Source: Lichina pygmaea
Lineage: Eukaryota; Ascomycota; Lichinomycetes; Lichinales; Lichinaceae
NCBI GenBank assembly: GCA_963422465.1
Contig: OY730174.1
Span: 2,170,001 to 2,234,000, forward strand
Reading direction: 5' to 3'
Length of the DNA: 64,000 nt
Under the pieces are notes generated by a model. It saw only the letters and a list, made by a program, of their open reading frames with translations. It ran no database searches and had not been told where the DNA came from. Both the position numbers and the translations under genes were made by a program. Shown piece after piece: positions 45,454 to 56,900 of the stretch. The first letter of the stretch is position 1; the number at the start of each line of letters is the position of its first letter.

Positions 45454-48447
45454 TCACGGCGTCGATTGTCTCCCGGAACGCCTGGCCCGCTCTTTCCATC
45501 TGCGCTTGCCGACCCGGGTCTCAAAGTGTGGGGCAATCTGCGAGGCGTCTTGGCCGGTGGCCATCATTGTGCTGCGCATCTTGTTCCGATAGGCGTCCAC
45601 TGTGTTTTTTTGGGGGGACATGGCATCACAGCCCACGTGTGTCAGTACGTGACGTGCATAACTCTGATGCGACATCCACCAATGAAAATGCCGGCCGCGT
45701 CGACGAGACGGAGAAGACACATCTGATGCACAAGGGACAACGGGTAAGGGGCGCCCCACGTGATGGTAGTCGGCTTGGGGGGGGGGGGGGGGGGGGTTGA
45801 AAAAAAAAAAAAGTCAACCACTTACGAGCTCGCTGCAGAAAGATGGTCCGCCCTGCAAAAACTCGACTCTGGCTCCAGCTCATGCGGTAACCAAGGTCGT
45901 TCAGGGCCGCTTCCTTCTTCCGCTTCGTCCGCGTCATCCGCGGCGTCGGCACCTCGGCCTCGGTGCCGTCGAGCGTCGGCACCGGCACGAGGGTCCGGCC
46001 GCGGCCCGGCTTGGCGTGGTTGTCGCGTCCGCGGCCGTCGCCGTCGACGTCGTCGCCGTCTTCGTCCTCGGGAAAGCGATGTGGCCGCGGCGACTGCATC
46101 TGCATCGGAAAGTACGACCGCGGGAAGACCGAGTTGCCCTTGCGGTACGAGTCCGGGATCTCCTTCATCTCGACCTGGTCGAGCGTGACGCGCACGCGCA
46201 CGCGCATACCGCCGCGGTGCGGGTCTTCCACGAGGATGAACTTGCGGCGCCGGCCCTCGGGGATCTCGCCGAACAGCTCGACGTTGCGTTCGCTGGTCCG
46301 TGGTGTCGACGAAGACGACGATGCCGCCGCCGCGCCCGACGACTTCCGCGCCCCCATCTGCGTCATCGCGCCGAAGCTTGAAGGCGGCAGACCCGGCACG
46401 CCGACTCCCGCGTCGTTGGGATAGTGAGGTGGGTACGGATGGAAGATCTGCCGGTGACGCAGGTCGGCGGCGGTAGAGGTCGAGGCCGCCGTCGTGGCCG
46501 AACCGTTTGGGGCCTGGTGATGATGGTGCTGGTGGTGTCCGTCGTAGGCGGTCCCCGCTGGGCGTGAGATAATATCGACGGTTAGTGCATCCTTTCGTAG
46601 TGCAGGAAACGATACGGGGGAAGGAAAGGGCGGGCGGAAGAAGACTGATGGAAGGCCTTACCGGACAGGCCCTCGGCGGCCGGGGCGGCGGCACCCTCGG
46701 GTTGAGCGTGGTGGTGATGGTGCAGCTGTGGCCCCGGTAAGCCCCTCGGGCTCGACTTGAACCCTGCCGATCCGATCGCGGCGGCGTGCCCGCTGGGTGC
46801 CGACGAGCCAGGAGGGCCCATCTGGCCTGCATGGTGCGGCTGCTGCTGCTGATGTTGTTGTTGTTGAAGTAATTGGTGTTGTCGGTCTTGCTGTTGGTGT
46901 TGCTGGTGATGTTGGTGTTCTTGTTGTTGGTGTTGCGGCTGTTGGTGGAGCTGCAGCTGCTGCTGTGGGGCGTGTCCGGCCTTGCGCGTGCCGACCTTCG
47001 CCATGCGTCGCACGCGCCGGCTGCGCAGACGTGGATCCTGGTTGCTGTTTCGCCAGCTGTCCACGGCGCGCTGGATCAAGCCGCGCTTGCCGCGCAGCGG
47101 CGGGTTCAGCTCGGCCAAGGCCCAGCCGACCGTGTTGCACTCGGTCTCGTACACGAGGCGATTGCCGCGGTACTGCTCCTTCGAGCAGCACGCCCGCGGG
47201 TAGACGCAGTTGTCCGTCTTGAACTCCTGGCTCAGCTTGTCGACGTCGACCGACTCGACGTCGCACCGGATCTGGTACTCCATCTTGACGCGATCGCGCG
47301 AGTACTCGAACGCGATCCACTGGACGCCGTTGTGATCCTGGCGCACCACGAGCGGCGTCGTGGCCGGGATCGGGCCCGGCGCGGCGCTCGGGTTCGAGCC
47401 GGTGGTGCCTGGCGGCCCCGCGCTGCCCGGCAGGCCCAGCATCGTGCCCTGACCGGTGGTCGAGTGCGGCGTGTGCGGGGTCGTCGGCGCGGCCGTCCCG
47501 CTCGGTGGCGGCCCGGGCCGCTGCAAGGACGGCTGGGTCGGGCTGGACCGCCGGCTGCCGCCCATCGACGACAGCGCGTGCGGGTGGGCGTGACCTGAGC
47601 TTGTTTGGGGGGTCGGTACCGATGTCGACAGGGGCTGCGACGACATCATGAGGGGCGGCGGTTGAGGATGCAAGACCGACGTGTGAGGTAGACCGCCGCC
47701 GCCACTACCACCCCCACCACCACCACCACCACCCGCCGCGCCTGCGTGTCCGTACGACGTCATCGGCGGATAGGTCTGCGGGTACGGGTACATGCTCGGT
47801 GGAATCTGAGGAGGCGTCGGTTGGCCGTATAGCGCGCGGCCATGCGGCTCGTGGCCGGACGGCGACGAGACGGAGGCAGGCGAGTTCGACTGAGGGGTGT
47901 GGTAGATGGGCGGATACGATCGATTCAGATGCGCCGGCGCCATGAGCTCGGGCGTCTCTGTGGGGCCCATCTTCTGTCAGCTGTGAAGGTCCATCCAATC
48001 CGTCATCGCTGACATTGCCCTTGTCGCGGTCGTCGTCACGACGACGACGACGACGACGAGGGCGCTTTGCGAGAAAGGGACGGCCACCGGGGAGGAAGCC
48101 GTGACCGGGGGGTTCGGCGACTCACCGGCAGATGAATAAGTACCCGATGCGCTCGAGGTGCTATACGGGCTCGGTTGGGTGGCGAAGTAGGGAATGTCTT
48201 GGGCGTGGGCGCCGGCCGAGGCCTGACCGGCATGGCCGAAGGAAGATGGGTGTTGAGGTGGGATGGCGTGGGTCGAGGCGTGCGAAGACGGAAAGGGCGC
48301 CTGGTGTTGCGATGGTTGCAGCGCCGGGGGCTGGCGTGGGGACTGCTGGCTCGCGTGTACGTGGATGCCGCTGGACGGAGCTCGCGGACGGTGGAGAACG
48401 TGAGAGGACGGTGGCGCTTGGGCCCGCTGATGTGAGTGATGTTGATG
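45454..48447 (-). CDS. Conserved filamentous-fungal protein with two related modules (DUF8032-like)
   Basis: Exons on the minus strand: about 48447-48126, 47957-46662, 46557-45826 and 45599-45454; introns 168, 104 and 226 bp; at least 831 residues. All junctions are GT-AG and in phase. The 5' end is unresolved: the first exon has no in-frame ATG, so a short upstream exon is needed. The long N-terminus is His/Gln/Pro/Ser-rich. A first conserved module (about residue 313 on) reads NGVQWIAFEYSRDRVKMEY, then NCVYPRACCSKEQYRGNRL and WRNSNQDPRLRSRRVRRMAK. A second (about 620-830) reads KFILVEDPHRGGMRVRVRV, NSVFPRSYFPM, SWSQSRVFAGRTIFLQRAL and APHFETRVGKRRW. I believe this matches the family labelled DUF8032, function unknown. 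The Pro/Gln-rich and basic composition suggests a nuclear regulator; that is inference. Confidence 0.82.
45778..45812 (+). repeat. G19 and A-rich run inside the last intron of the DUF8032-like gene
   Basis: Nineteen G (45778-45796) followed by TTG and a run of 13 A (45800-45812). On the coding strand this is a T run followed by a C run just after the donor site of the last intron. Confidence 0.93.
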
Positions 48448-48876
48448 CTGCGTCAATTCCGATCAGATAGCGTTAGCCGATCCACCTCCGCCAAGTTCGC
48501 CTCGCTCGGGGCCCCGCATCTAGGCCTCGCGAAGTCGAACAAGACATTGGCCGTTCAAGGCCAATGAAGAAATGACTACTGGCGCAGGATCGTATCAAGA
48601 CATTGACAATGAGATGATAGAGGGAGGGGGAGGGGGAGAGATAGAGATAAACATGTAGGCGACGACTCCAGACCTAACGAGCTCAGATTGAGGACGGCAG
48701 GGGACTCGGCCGGGATGCAGAGCCGCAGAGAGAGCGCTCACGGGCCCAAGCCTCTCGCCAAGCGGACGGCGACTGGCAGCAATGATGAGTCTGAGGATGA
48801 TGTGCGCTGGGGGCAGGGGAGTTGGTCGAACGGCCTTGTCGTCTCGGCGAGCTGTCTGGGAGTGAGAGAGCGCGAT

Positions 48877-48976
<100 letters not shown>

Positions 48977-49769
48977 TGGATGGCGCAACCACGCAGTAGG
49001 TCTTCGCCGTCGACGCAGGTCGGCGACCACACAACCGACACAGGAAGACTGGGTCGTCGAGGGCAACGGTGACGAGGAAAGGAACGGGTAGCGGTGGCGT
49101 GCCGCGTTTCAAGACATCTCTTCTTTCGCGAACAAGGGGCTCGGACACGGCATCGTCGACGGTAGCTCCTCGTCCGCGGGCCAGCTGGCAGCGCCGACGC
49201 GGACGGGTGACGGAGAGCACGTCGTCGAGGACGGAGAGGGAGAGGAGGCCTCGGCGTGGACCCTCTGCGGACAGCCCGACTCGAGGACCGAGAACGATGG
49301 AGCGGCGGCGGGACGACCGTCCCGGACCCGACGCCGTGCCGACGAGAGACCTTCGACTCTCGCACGCCCGAGCCCCAGCTCAGCATGGCAAGCCAGACCG
49401 AGGTTCAGCCGGCGCAGGCTAGGGCCGATGCAAAGCACCTCGCTCCGGCGATGGCCTCGGTCGACAGCTCGGCACCGACGGGAATGGCAAAGGCCGCCGA
49501 CGGCCGCAAGATGGCTCGACGGTCTGACACCGATGGCCAAGGCGCGGCGGCATCTCCTGCTCCTCCGACATGTGTCCTCACGAGCACGACCTTCCTTCGT
49601 GCGGTGCCCCTCCGACGGTCAACGAGACCCGACGAGGCCGGACCGGCCCAGCGAGAGAAGGAGAAGACGACGGTCGGAGGTGAGGACGACCCGTGAGCGC
49701 CTGCCCGGCTCTGCCCCGTGCTCATGCCAGCCGAGCGATTTGAGTGTGAGATGTCGCAGGTATGTATGG

Positions 49770-49770
<1 letters not shown>

Positions 49771-49809
<39 letters not shown>
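49771..49809 (+). repeat. GT dinucleotide tract
   Basis: About 19 GT units. Confidence 0.95.
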
Positions 49810-49816
<7 letters not shown>

Positions 49817-50098
49817 GGTGGACATGTAAGCGTGTGGGTGTGGGTGTGTTCGACGGGGATCGACCTTGATGCGGCGCGCGATCTCCCTTCTCTCAGGGAT
49901 GAGCAGGGCGGGTCGGACCGGGGCAGGGGTGCTTTGGTGAGTTCGGTCCGGGACTCGCAAGCAACCTGGCAGCGACCGACGGCGAAGCGATCCCGGTAGA
50001 GAATGGGTTCCAGCAAAAAGCCAAAACAAAAAAGAAACATCCACCGCACCCGAGACGTCTGAGGATGAACGTCGAGAAGGCCACGGCGGCAGGAACGT

Positions 50099-50130
<32 letters not shown>

Positions 50131-53100
50131 TCTCCTCCAAGGTCGTCGGGTCGAGAAAAGACAAAAGAGTGTCGACTGAGTAAAAAAAAAAAAGAAAAAA
50201 GAAAGGAGAAGAAGAAGAAGAAGGGCAAGAGCGATGCCAAAAAGAGAGGGAAACGAGACCGGTCGCGAAACGAAACGCCGGCGGCAGAGGCCGAGGAAAC
50301 GCGAGGAGAAGGAAGAATAGCGACGTCGGACAGACTTACCGGGTCTGTCGAGAGCGGCGCCGATTCCTGTTTGAACATGGTCGAGCCGTGAACGGGGCCA
50401 GGGCCGAGGTCGGGCTGTCGAGACATGGCGGTGCCGCGACCGGGTCGGGGTCGGGTCGTCGTCGAGGATGGATCGTGATGGCGATGAGAAGGAGGAGGAG
50501 GAGATGGTGGTGGTGGTGGTGACGGTGGTAGACCTGCTCCGCTGCAGGACGACGATCGACGCAGGGTCGATGGCGACGAGGCCGCAGAGGAGGAGGCCAA
50601 AGAGCCGGCAAAGAACACCAGGCTGGTCGCGCCGGATCGCGTCGTTCGCGACGCGCTTTATAGCGTCGTGTAGACGTGATGGCCGTCAGATCCGACCACA
50701 GACGGCGGCACGGTCGACACCGCCCCGTCCAACGAGCTTCTACGGACGAGTCGCGTCCGATGTTGTTGGAAGCGCGAGCGCGCCGTAGTGTGAGCCGGTA
50801 GCCGGGCGACGACGAGATCGTTTGACGGTGATGGTGGTGGTGGTGGTGGTGGTGGTGGCGGGCGGTGCTTGTCGTCGACGAGCAGTTGTCGCGTGAAGAT
50901 GCCGCCGTTGGAGGGACCGAGCGAGCGAGCAAGCACCCGAGGGGTGAATAACGGCGACGAGTGACCGTATCGGACTCGGCAACGGTGCTCTCCCCTCTCC
51001 CCTCTTCCCTGTCCTCTCTCGTCTCTCGTCTCCGGCACCCCCGCTCGGAGAGAGCTATCTTGTGCGACCGATATGTCGCTGTGACCGACTGGAGAGTCTT
51101 AGCGGGACCGCCGACGATCGCGTCGGGCGATGCCGTAAGATTGTATATCAGCCTCGGCCGCGGCCGGTGGACGACGGGGCTGTGGGAGCGTCGCTCGACT
51201 CGAACTTCCACCGCCGAAGACTCGGCCAGCCTATCGTGGGCAGGATTTTTGCTCGTCGCTCGCGCAGCGCGGTGTGGCGCGCTGCAGGTGTGCGTCGCTT
51301 CGTTGGAGCAAGAGCGAGCGAGAGAGAGAGAGAGGGCGGTCGAGTACCGCGACTCTGCGCCGGCGAGTCGCGAGATGCGCCGATCGACCAGACGCGGCGC
51401 GGGCGGTGACGACGTCGGCGTCGACGGCAACGGCGACTGCCTCTCCGCTCCGCAGCAAGCCCAGCCGGCGTCGGATGGATATACTGTACCGTCTGCACGC
51501 AGGGCCGGGCGATCCCAAGCGCCCTCGACGGCCAAACGCGGCTGTCCGCCGTCTTGCCCAGGCCAGCCAGCCCGTCCGCGCGCGCGCTCTCGAAGGAAGG
51601 TAGAAGACGAAGCGGGAAGATCGAAGCTCGAAGGCCGAAGCTTGTCCGTCCCTCGGCCGCGAGACTTTTTCGTTGACCGTCGATTCGGCTGGTGGGGCGG
51701 AAGCCTGTGTGGCCGCGAGTCTTCGATTAGTCAGCAGTAGCTCCGCCTCGCGACCAATGAGAAAATTCGGGTGGTGAGAGACAGGGAGAGCGGAGAAAAA
51801 AAAAACAAAGGACGATTGCTGTTGGAAAAAGACAGTTGCGCCCGGTTCGGACGCCAACAAGCTTGGTCTTTCTTTCTCTCTTTCTTCCTTTTTCTTTGTC
51901 TTTTTTCTTTTTTCTTTTTTCTTTCAGGCCTTCTGGTGGCCTTCTTTCGCTCGGCCGTCGGGTGAGCCCCAGCCTTCCCTCTCTTCAGCCTGAAACGCAG
52001 ACAACGGCGCGGTCACAACCCCCTCCCCTCTCTTATCCCCCCCGCGTCGAAAGGTGTGGCGGGGGTCGGCTCACCCCTCGCAGCAGAAGAAAAAACCCGT
52101 CTGGCGGAGAGAAGCGGGAAGCGGAGAAGAACGATGGAAGGCCTGGACGGTGACGGTCGTGGTGGACGATGATGCAGACCTGCATCGCCGGAGCGTGACA
52201 CAGGTACGTACGCATGGAAAGCGAAAAAGAGAGAGGACTCGGGCCCGACACTAGTGGACGAGCGCCAGGGTCACCAGAGAAGAGAAGTCGCGACCGTCAC
52301 GGCGATGGACAGAGACAAGGAGAGCTTTGCCGAGATGAGCCGACGACGGACGAAGAGAAGACAGCTCCGTCGTCGGCGCGGTCGTGAGGCCATTGGCTCC
52401 ATGACGCAGGAAGAGCCGTCGTGGCCGGTCTCGGAACAAGGTCGGGCCGGGCCAAGATAAGACGGAAGAAAGGGCTGACGGCGCCACCGGGGGTGTGTCA
52501 GAGGCGACTCGGTACTAGAGTAGTACGTAACGGTAACGCTGCAGTTGAGACCGGTACCGTAGCGTGCGTAGTAGTGAAGCTACTACGTACGTAACGTACC
52601 GCTGCCAGTGGTGGTGGAGCTCTCGACCCCGGCACAGTACAAGTACGGGCGGCAGCAAGTACACGTAGACGAAGTTTTCGTGCTGGCCGAAGCCGAGAAA
52701 CATTGACCGGAGGAATCATCACCAACGCGGCAGGCACGGTAGTGGTAGACGGCGAGTGAGACACGCGTCGAGAGGGGACCGCGGCACCGAGATGATGGCC
52801 TGTGCCCTCCCACGCCAGGACGTGACGACCAGATGGAGTGGATGGCGCGCCCGAAGCTCCGTGGGAGACGGAGAGGACGAGACGGATGGAGAGACGGAGA
52901 GATGGGCGTCTGAGCACCGAGCCTGGCACCGCCTGCCTGTGAGGGTCGAGTGTCCAAGGCGAAGGTCATGCCGGAGAGAGATGACGATGGCGACGACGAC
53001 GACGATCGTGGACGAAGCGCCGCCGCATCGAGACTCGATCGGGCATCCGGTTCTGGGCATGATTACTCCATACGACGGCGGTCGTCGCCGGGGCCTTTGA

Positions 53101-53256
53101 ACCGAAGAAGCGAGGGAGACGCCGCCAGCGGAGGTCTGTCCAATGGGAAGGACAAGCGAGGGACATGGAGCGACCGACCGCTCGACCGCACCGGAAGAGG
53201 GCCCAGGTCGGAGGAGACGAGACGTCCAAGGGGCCGTGAAGCGAGAAGGAAGAGAG

Positions 53257-53257
53257 A

Positions 53258-53293
<36 letters not shown>

Positions 53294-53320
53294 CGTGCGC
53301 GCGCGTGTGTGCGCGTGTGA
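53257..53320 (+). repeat. GT/GC alternating tract
   Basis: GT run followed by alternating GC/GT purine-pyrimidine sequence, a potential Z-DNA-forming stretch. Confidence 0.88.
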
Positions 53321-54216
53321 AGCCGGGATTCGACATACAAGAGACGAGGCTGCAGAGGGAACGAGCAAGGGTGTAGGGAGGAAAAGGGAGCTCTGTCGTA
53401 CCTTTGTGATGGTGCAGATGACGGAGACGATGGAGGGTGTCGTCGCCGTCGCACTGGCACGACCCAGGCGAGGTGACGATCGTTGTGGCGCGCGCCGACG
53501 ACCGTTCGAGGCTCGCGCAGGGTGTCGACGGCGACGGCTGACGGGACGGACGAGCCGGCAGGGGTGCGCGGTCCGGAGGCTCGAGTCGAGTGCCGCCGGC
53601 GTTGCTGCCCGGTCGCGAGGTTGGTGGCGCCCGCAAGCCCCGGACGACCACGACCGCGAGGCTCGATGGGACGGATTCGAGCCGCGGCTGGCTCGTGCCC
53701 CTGGTCGTCGACTGCCCGCTGGTTACTCGACCGGCAACGTGGCTGACGACGGCGACGGCGGCGACGCCGTGCCTCGGCGAGAAGGACGCGTGACGGAACT
53801 CCGGTGCGACAGCAGCCCAGGGTGGCCCTGAACCTGACCTTGTCGCGAGGGTGATTCGAGCGTTCCTTGCGGCGCGGACCGGCCCTTTCCTTTGACGCTT
53901 GACGACGCGTGCGTCTACCGCTCTTTTGACGACGATGATGGTAATGACGATGGTGATGATGACGATGATGCTGATGACGATAATTTCGTCGCAGATCCAG
54001 CACGGTGGTTTCTTTCTGACGTTGCGCGCGTGATCCCCCCCCCCCCCGGCGCACGATCGATGTGGGACCACACTCGGCCTCGTCAGAATTCTCCGAGGCG
54101 GGCAGGGCTTTGCTTCGAGAAGGACCGGAAGGGTTCGACTGCACGGGTCAAGGGGTGAGAAGGGCAGATGGTGGGAACGGGACGATCAGAACGAAAGATG
54201 GATTTGCCGGAGAGAG

Positions 54217-54220
<4 letters not shown>

Positions 54221-54253
<33 letters not shown>
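54221..54253 (+). repeat. GA dinucleotide tract
   Basis: About 16 GA units followed by a G run. Confidence 0.95.
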
Positions 54254-54262
<9 letters not shown>

Positions 54263-56900
54263 ATCCCAGACTTGGTACCCGGTGGCGCGCTGGGCTGAGC
54301 TGGGACGAGTTGGGCTGGAAAGGGGGGGAGGGGAGACCTGGAAAAAGGTGAGCGGGAGATGAGGACGACGGCAGATCGAGGCGCTGAACCCTGTGATATC
54401 TAGCAGTCGATCTGGTCGATCCCGGCTCCGCCGTGGCTCGGGTCATGGGCCCCTCGGTCGTCGGTCCTGGTCGTGGTATCGTTCGGTCGGTGCTGGTTGG
54501 GGTGGTGGTGGGGCCGATGACGATCATGCGTCTCCGTGCCGACGTTGCAGCGAACGGGGGACCAGGTTCTGCAGGTCGAACGGAAAAGAGCATGTATGAC
54601 TGGCTGACGGGAGTCGGAGCCCTTAAGGTGTGGCCCGGGGTCGCGCCAAAACGATAATGTTCCTCCTCCGTCGGCGCCCACGGGGCGGGAAGCAGGACGA
54701 TCCGACGTCGAGCCGGGCAACGACGGAGGGTGAAACAACGAATCGAGAAAGAGTTTCACGTGAGCGTTGATCCTCACGAGAGTTGAGTAGACGCGACAGA
54801 GCCACGTTCGACGATGCCGATGCGTATCGTCGTCAATGTCCATGACCATGACCACGACCATGGCGCTCTCGGCGTTCGTCGACAGACAGGGCCGAGGGTC
54901 ATTCAACCGCCCTTGTTACGAGACCTGGGACAACCCAGCTCGGTCTTTCTGCCGACGTCCACGAGGCGATTGGCGTCTCGGCTCTTTCTCGCCAGGGCTG
55001 TGACGAGCGAAGCGGGGAGAGATAGTCGAGGCGGCGATTCGAGCTCCCACAGCCTCGTTCGGAGCCTGCGCATCATGCGGCACGGCACACCTGTTGGACG
55101 AGCAAAGATGCACTGGCAACTCTCCGGTCCGAGTTGGCGCAAGCGCCCTCGAATCCTCGTGTGCTGTACGGGGCATGCGGCGCCGATGAGGTGAGTGAAA
55201 CGCCGGTGTTTTGTGGAGTGTCGTGACTGGTCATTGGCTGGTTGGATGCCTGCTCGATCCCTAGGTCGGACCGTTGGCCGGTGCGCGCATACGAGTACGG
55301 AACGTACGCCGGGGCTCGTAGGTCGCTTTGGTGGCAGCACCGTCGTACGCTGCTGCCGCATGCACAGCACCGGTGCATGAGCTCCCCGTGGGAGCTGGCC
55401 GATGCTGGAGGTTGCGCCACCACCACGGACGAGCACAAAAAGGGAGTAGCGTGTCATTTTCCTTTGTCCTAGACGCCGGCGACAGATCTCCGAGCCCGCC
55501 GTTGGAGAGAGTTTCGAGAAAATGTCGATGCGGGAGCACGGCATCCCAAACCAGCCGTCTTCCCGTCGCTCGCCTCGTACTATACATCGTACGTTGTTGA
55601 GTCCGGAGTCCCGCGGTTCCGATGGGTACCATGGCGGTACAAATCGTACCGTGAGCGCGAGAGGCAGTGAGACGAGAAGGCGGAGACGTTCAGAAGCGTC
55701 GAGAGGTCGGCGTCGAGATTCGGTAAAGGCGGTCAACCGAGCAGGCTGTGCGGTACGAGTGCGGGCCCAGTACGCATCTACTCTGCTGCGGTGCACCGCA
55801 CGTCTGCAATGGTATCATGGTCACTGTGAGACGTCTGTCAGCCAAGCCGAGTCTTCGTCTCGAGCCGACAGGGAGGGAACGGTGGACCAACCTACCCACA
55901 GTGACAGATACGTCCTCGACTCTTTCCCGCGTCTTGGCACATGGATAGTATCGTTCTTCCCCGCCGTCGCCGCCGCGGCCGTCGCCGCTGCTCTTCGTCG
56001 TCCTGGTCCTCGTCCCTGGGCTGTCATCCTGACCGTACTGCTCCGGGCCTCGTCATTGGCCGCCGCGACATGCTTGACTAAGCCCGACCCAGGATGGCGC
56101 GAGCGTGCTTGCAGGACAGCTGCTAGGCGAGCATGCAGAGTCGCCTGCGCAGGCAACCTAGCGCCGGTGCCGTCGTCATGACAGTCGTACTCTGCAGCCC
56201 AGGCGAGCTCCGCGAGGGCGTGGAATGTACGAGTACGTACGAGTACGTACTCCGTACTTCATAGAAGGAATAGGGACCTCGACACTCGGATCGTGAGGAA
56301 AGTGCGCACGGTAACTTGGTTCCTTTTCTGGTGTGGACCACAATCAGCTTCAGATCGCAGTATCGATTCCCTGAGCGACAGCCTTGTGCGGTACGGACGG
56401 TACCGTACAGGTGCCGCAGCGTCGCAGTACGATTTGCTCAACGTCGAAGCTCCTCAAACGTTGGATCATCGAAGACGGTCTGACCACCTCGGATTCGACG
56501 ACCTGCCGCTGAATTGACGAGGCGGAGTTTGATATGGCGTCGATATCATGCCGTGTGACATTGCCGCGATCAATGTTCAGCGGGAACGTCTCGAAGCACG
56601 GTAGGGCAGAAGGTCCAAGCATCGTATTGTTAATGCATCAGCAGCTCTCTTAGGAATGGTTGTAGAAGAGCCGTTAGGACCCCCATGCACCCCCCCCCCC
56701 CGCCTCCTTCCCCTCAAGGGCCGCCGCAGGAGGAGGAGGGAGAGTGCTGTAAGGTGAGACATGCGATCCTGAAAGGCCGGTGTGGGGGGGTATCAATACG
56801 TACTGAGGAGGTACATATCGTACGAAGCAGCATTCCGTCAGATGCTTCGTACAGCACTCCCGTGCGACGACGTTGACCCGAGCTTTGGAGTTCTCGAAGG

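Noticed and set aside
47958-47970. ATG at 47970 as the start of the DUF8032-like protein
   Set aside because: Splicing from 48126 to 47957 gives a phase-consistent junction (TYSSA then ETPEL), which places this ATG inside the intron.
50336-51535. A 399-codon minus-strand frame
   Set aside because: Its start and body are GC-rich low complexity, with poly-His from an ATG/GGT repeat; no conserved segment or splice partner.
52719-54071. A 450-codon minus-strand frame and an overlapping plus-strand frame of 293 codons
   Set aside because: Both strands are open at the same place because of high GC and simple repeats; composition is Arg/Ser/Pro-heavy with His/Thr from a GT tract and no motif.
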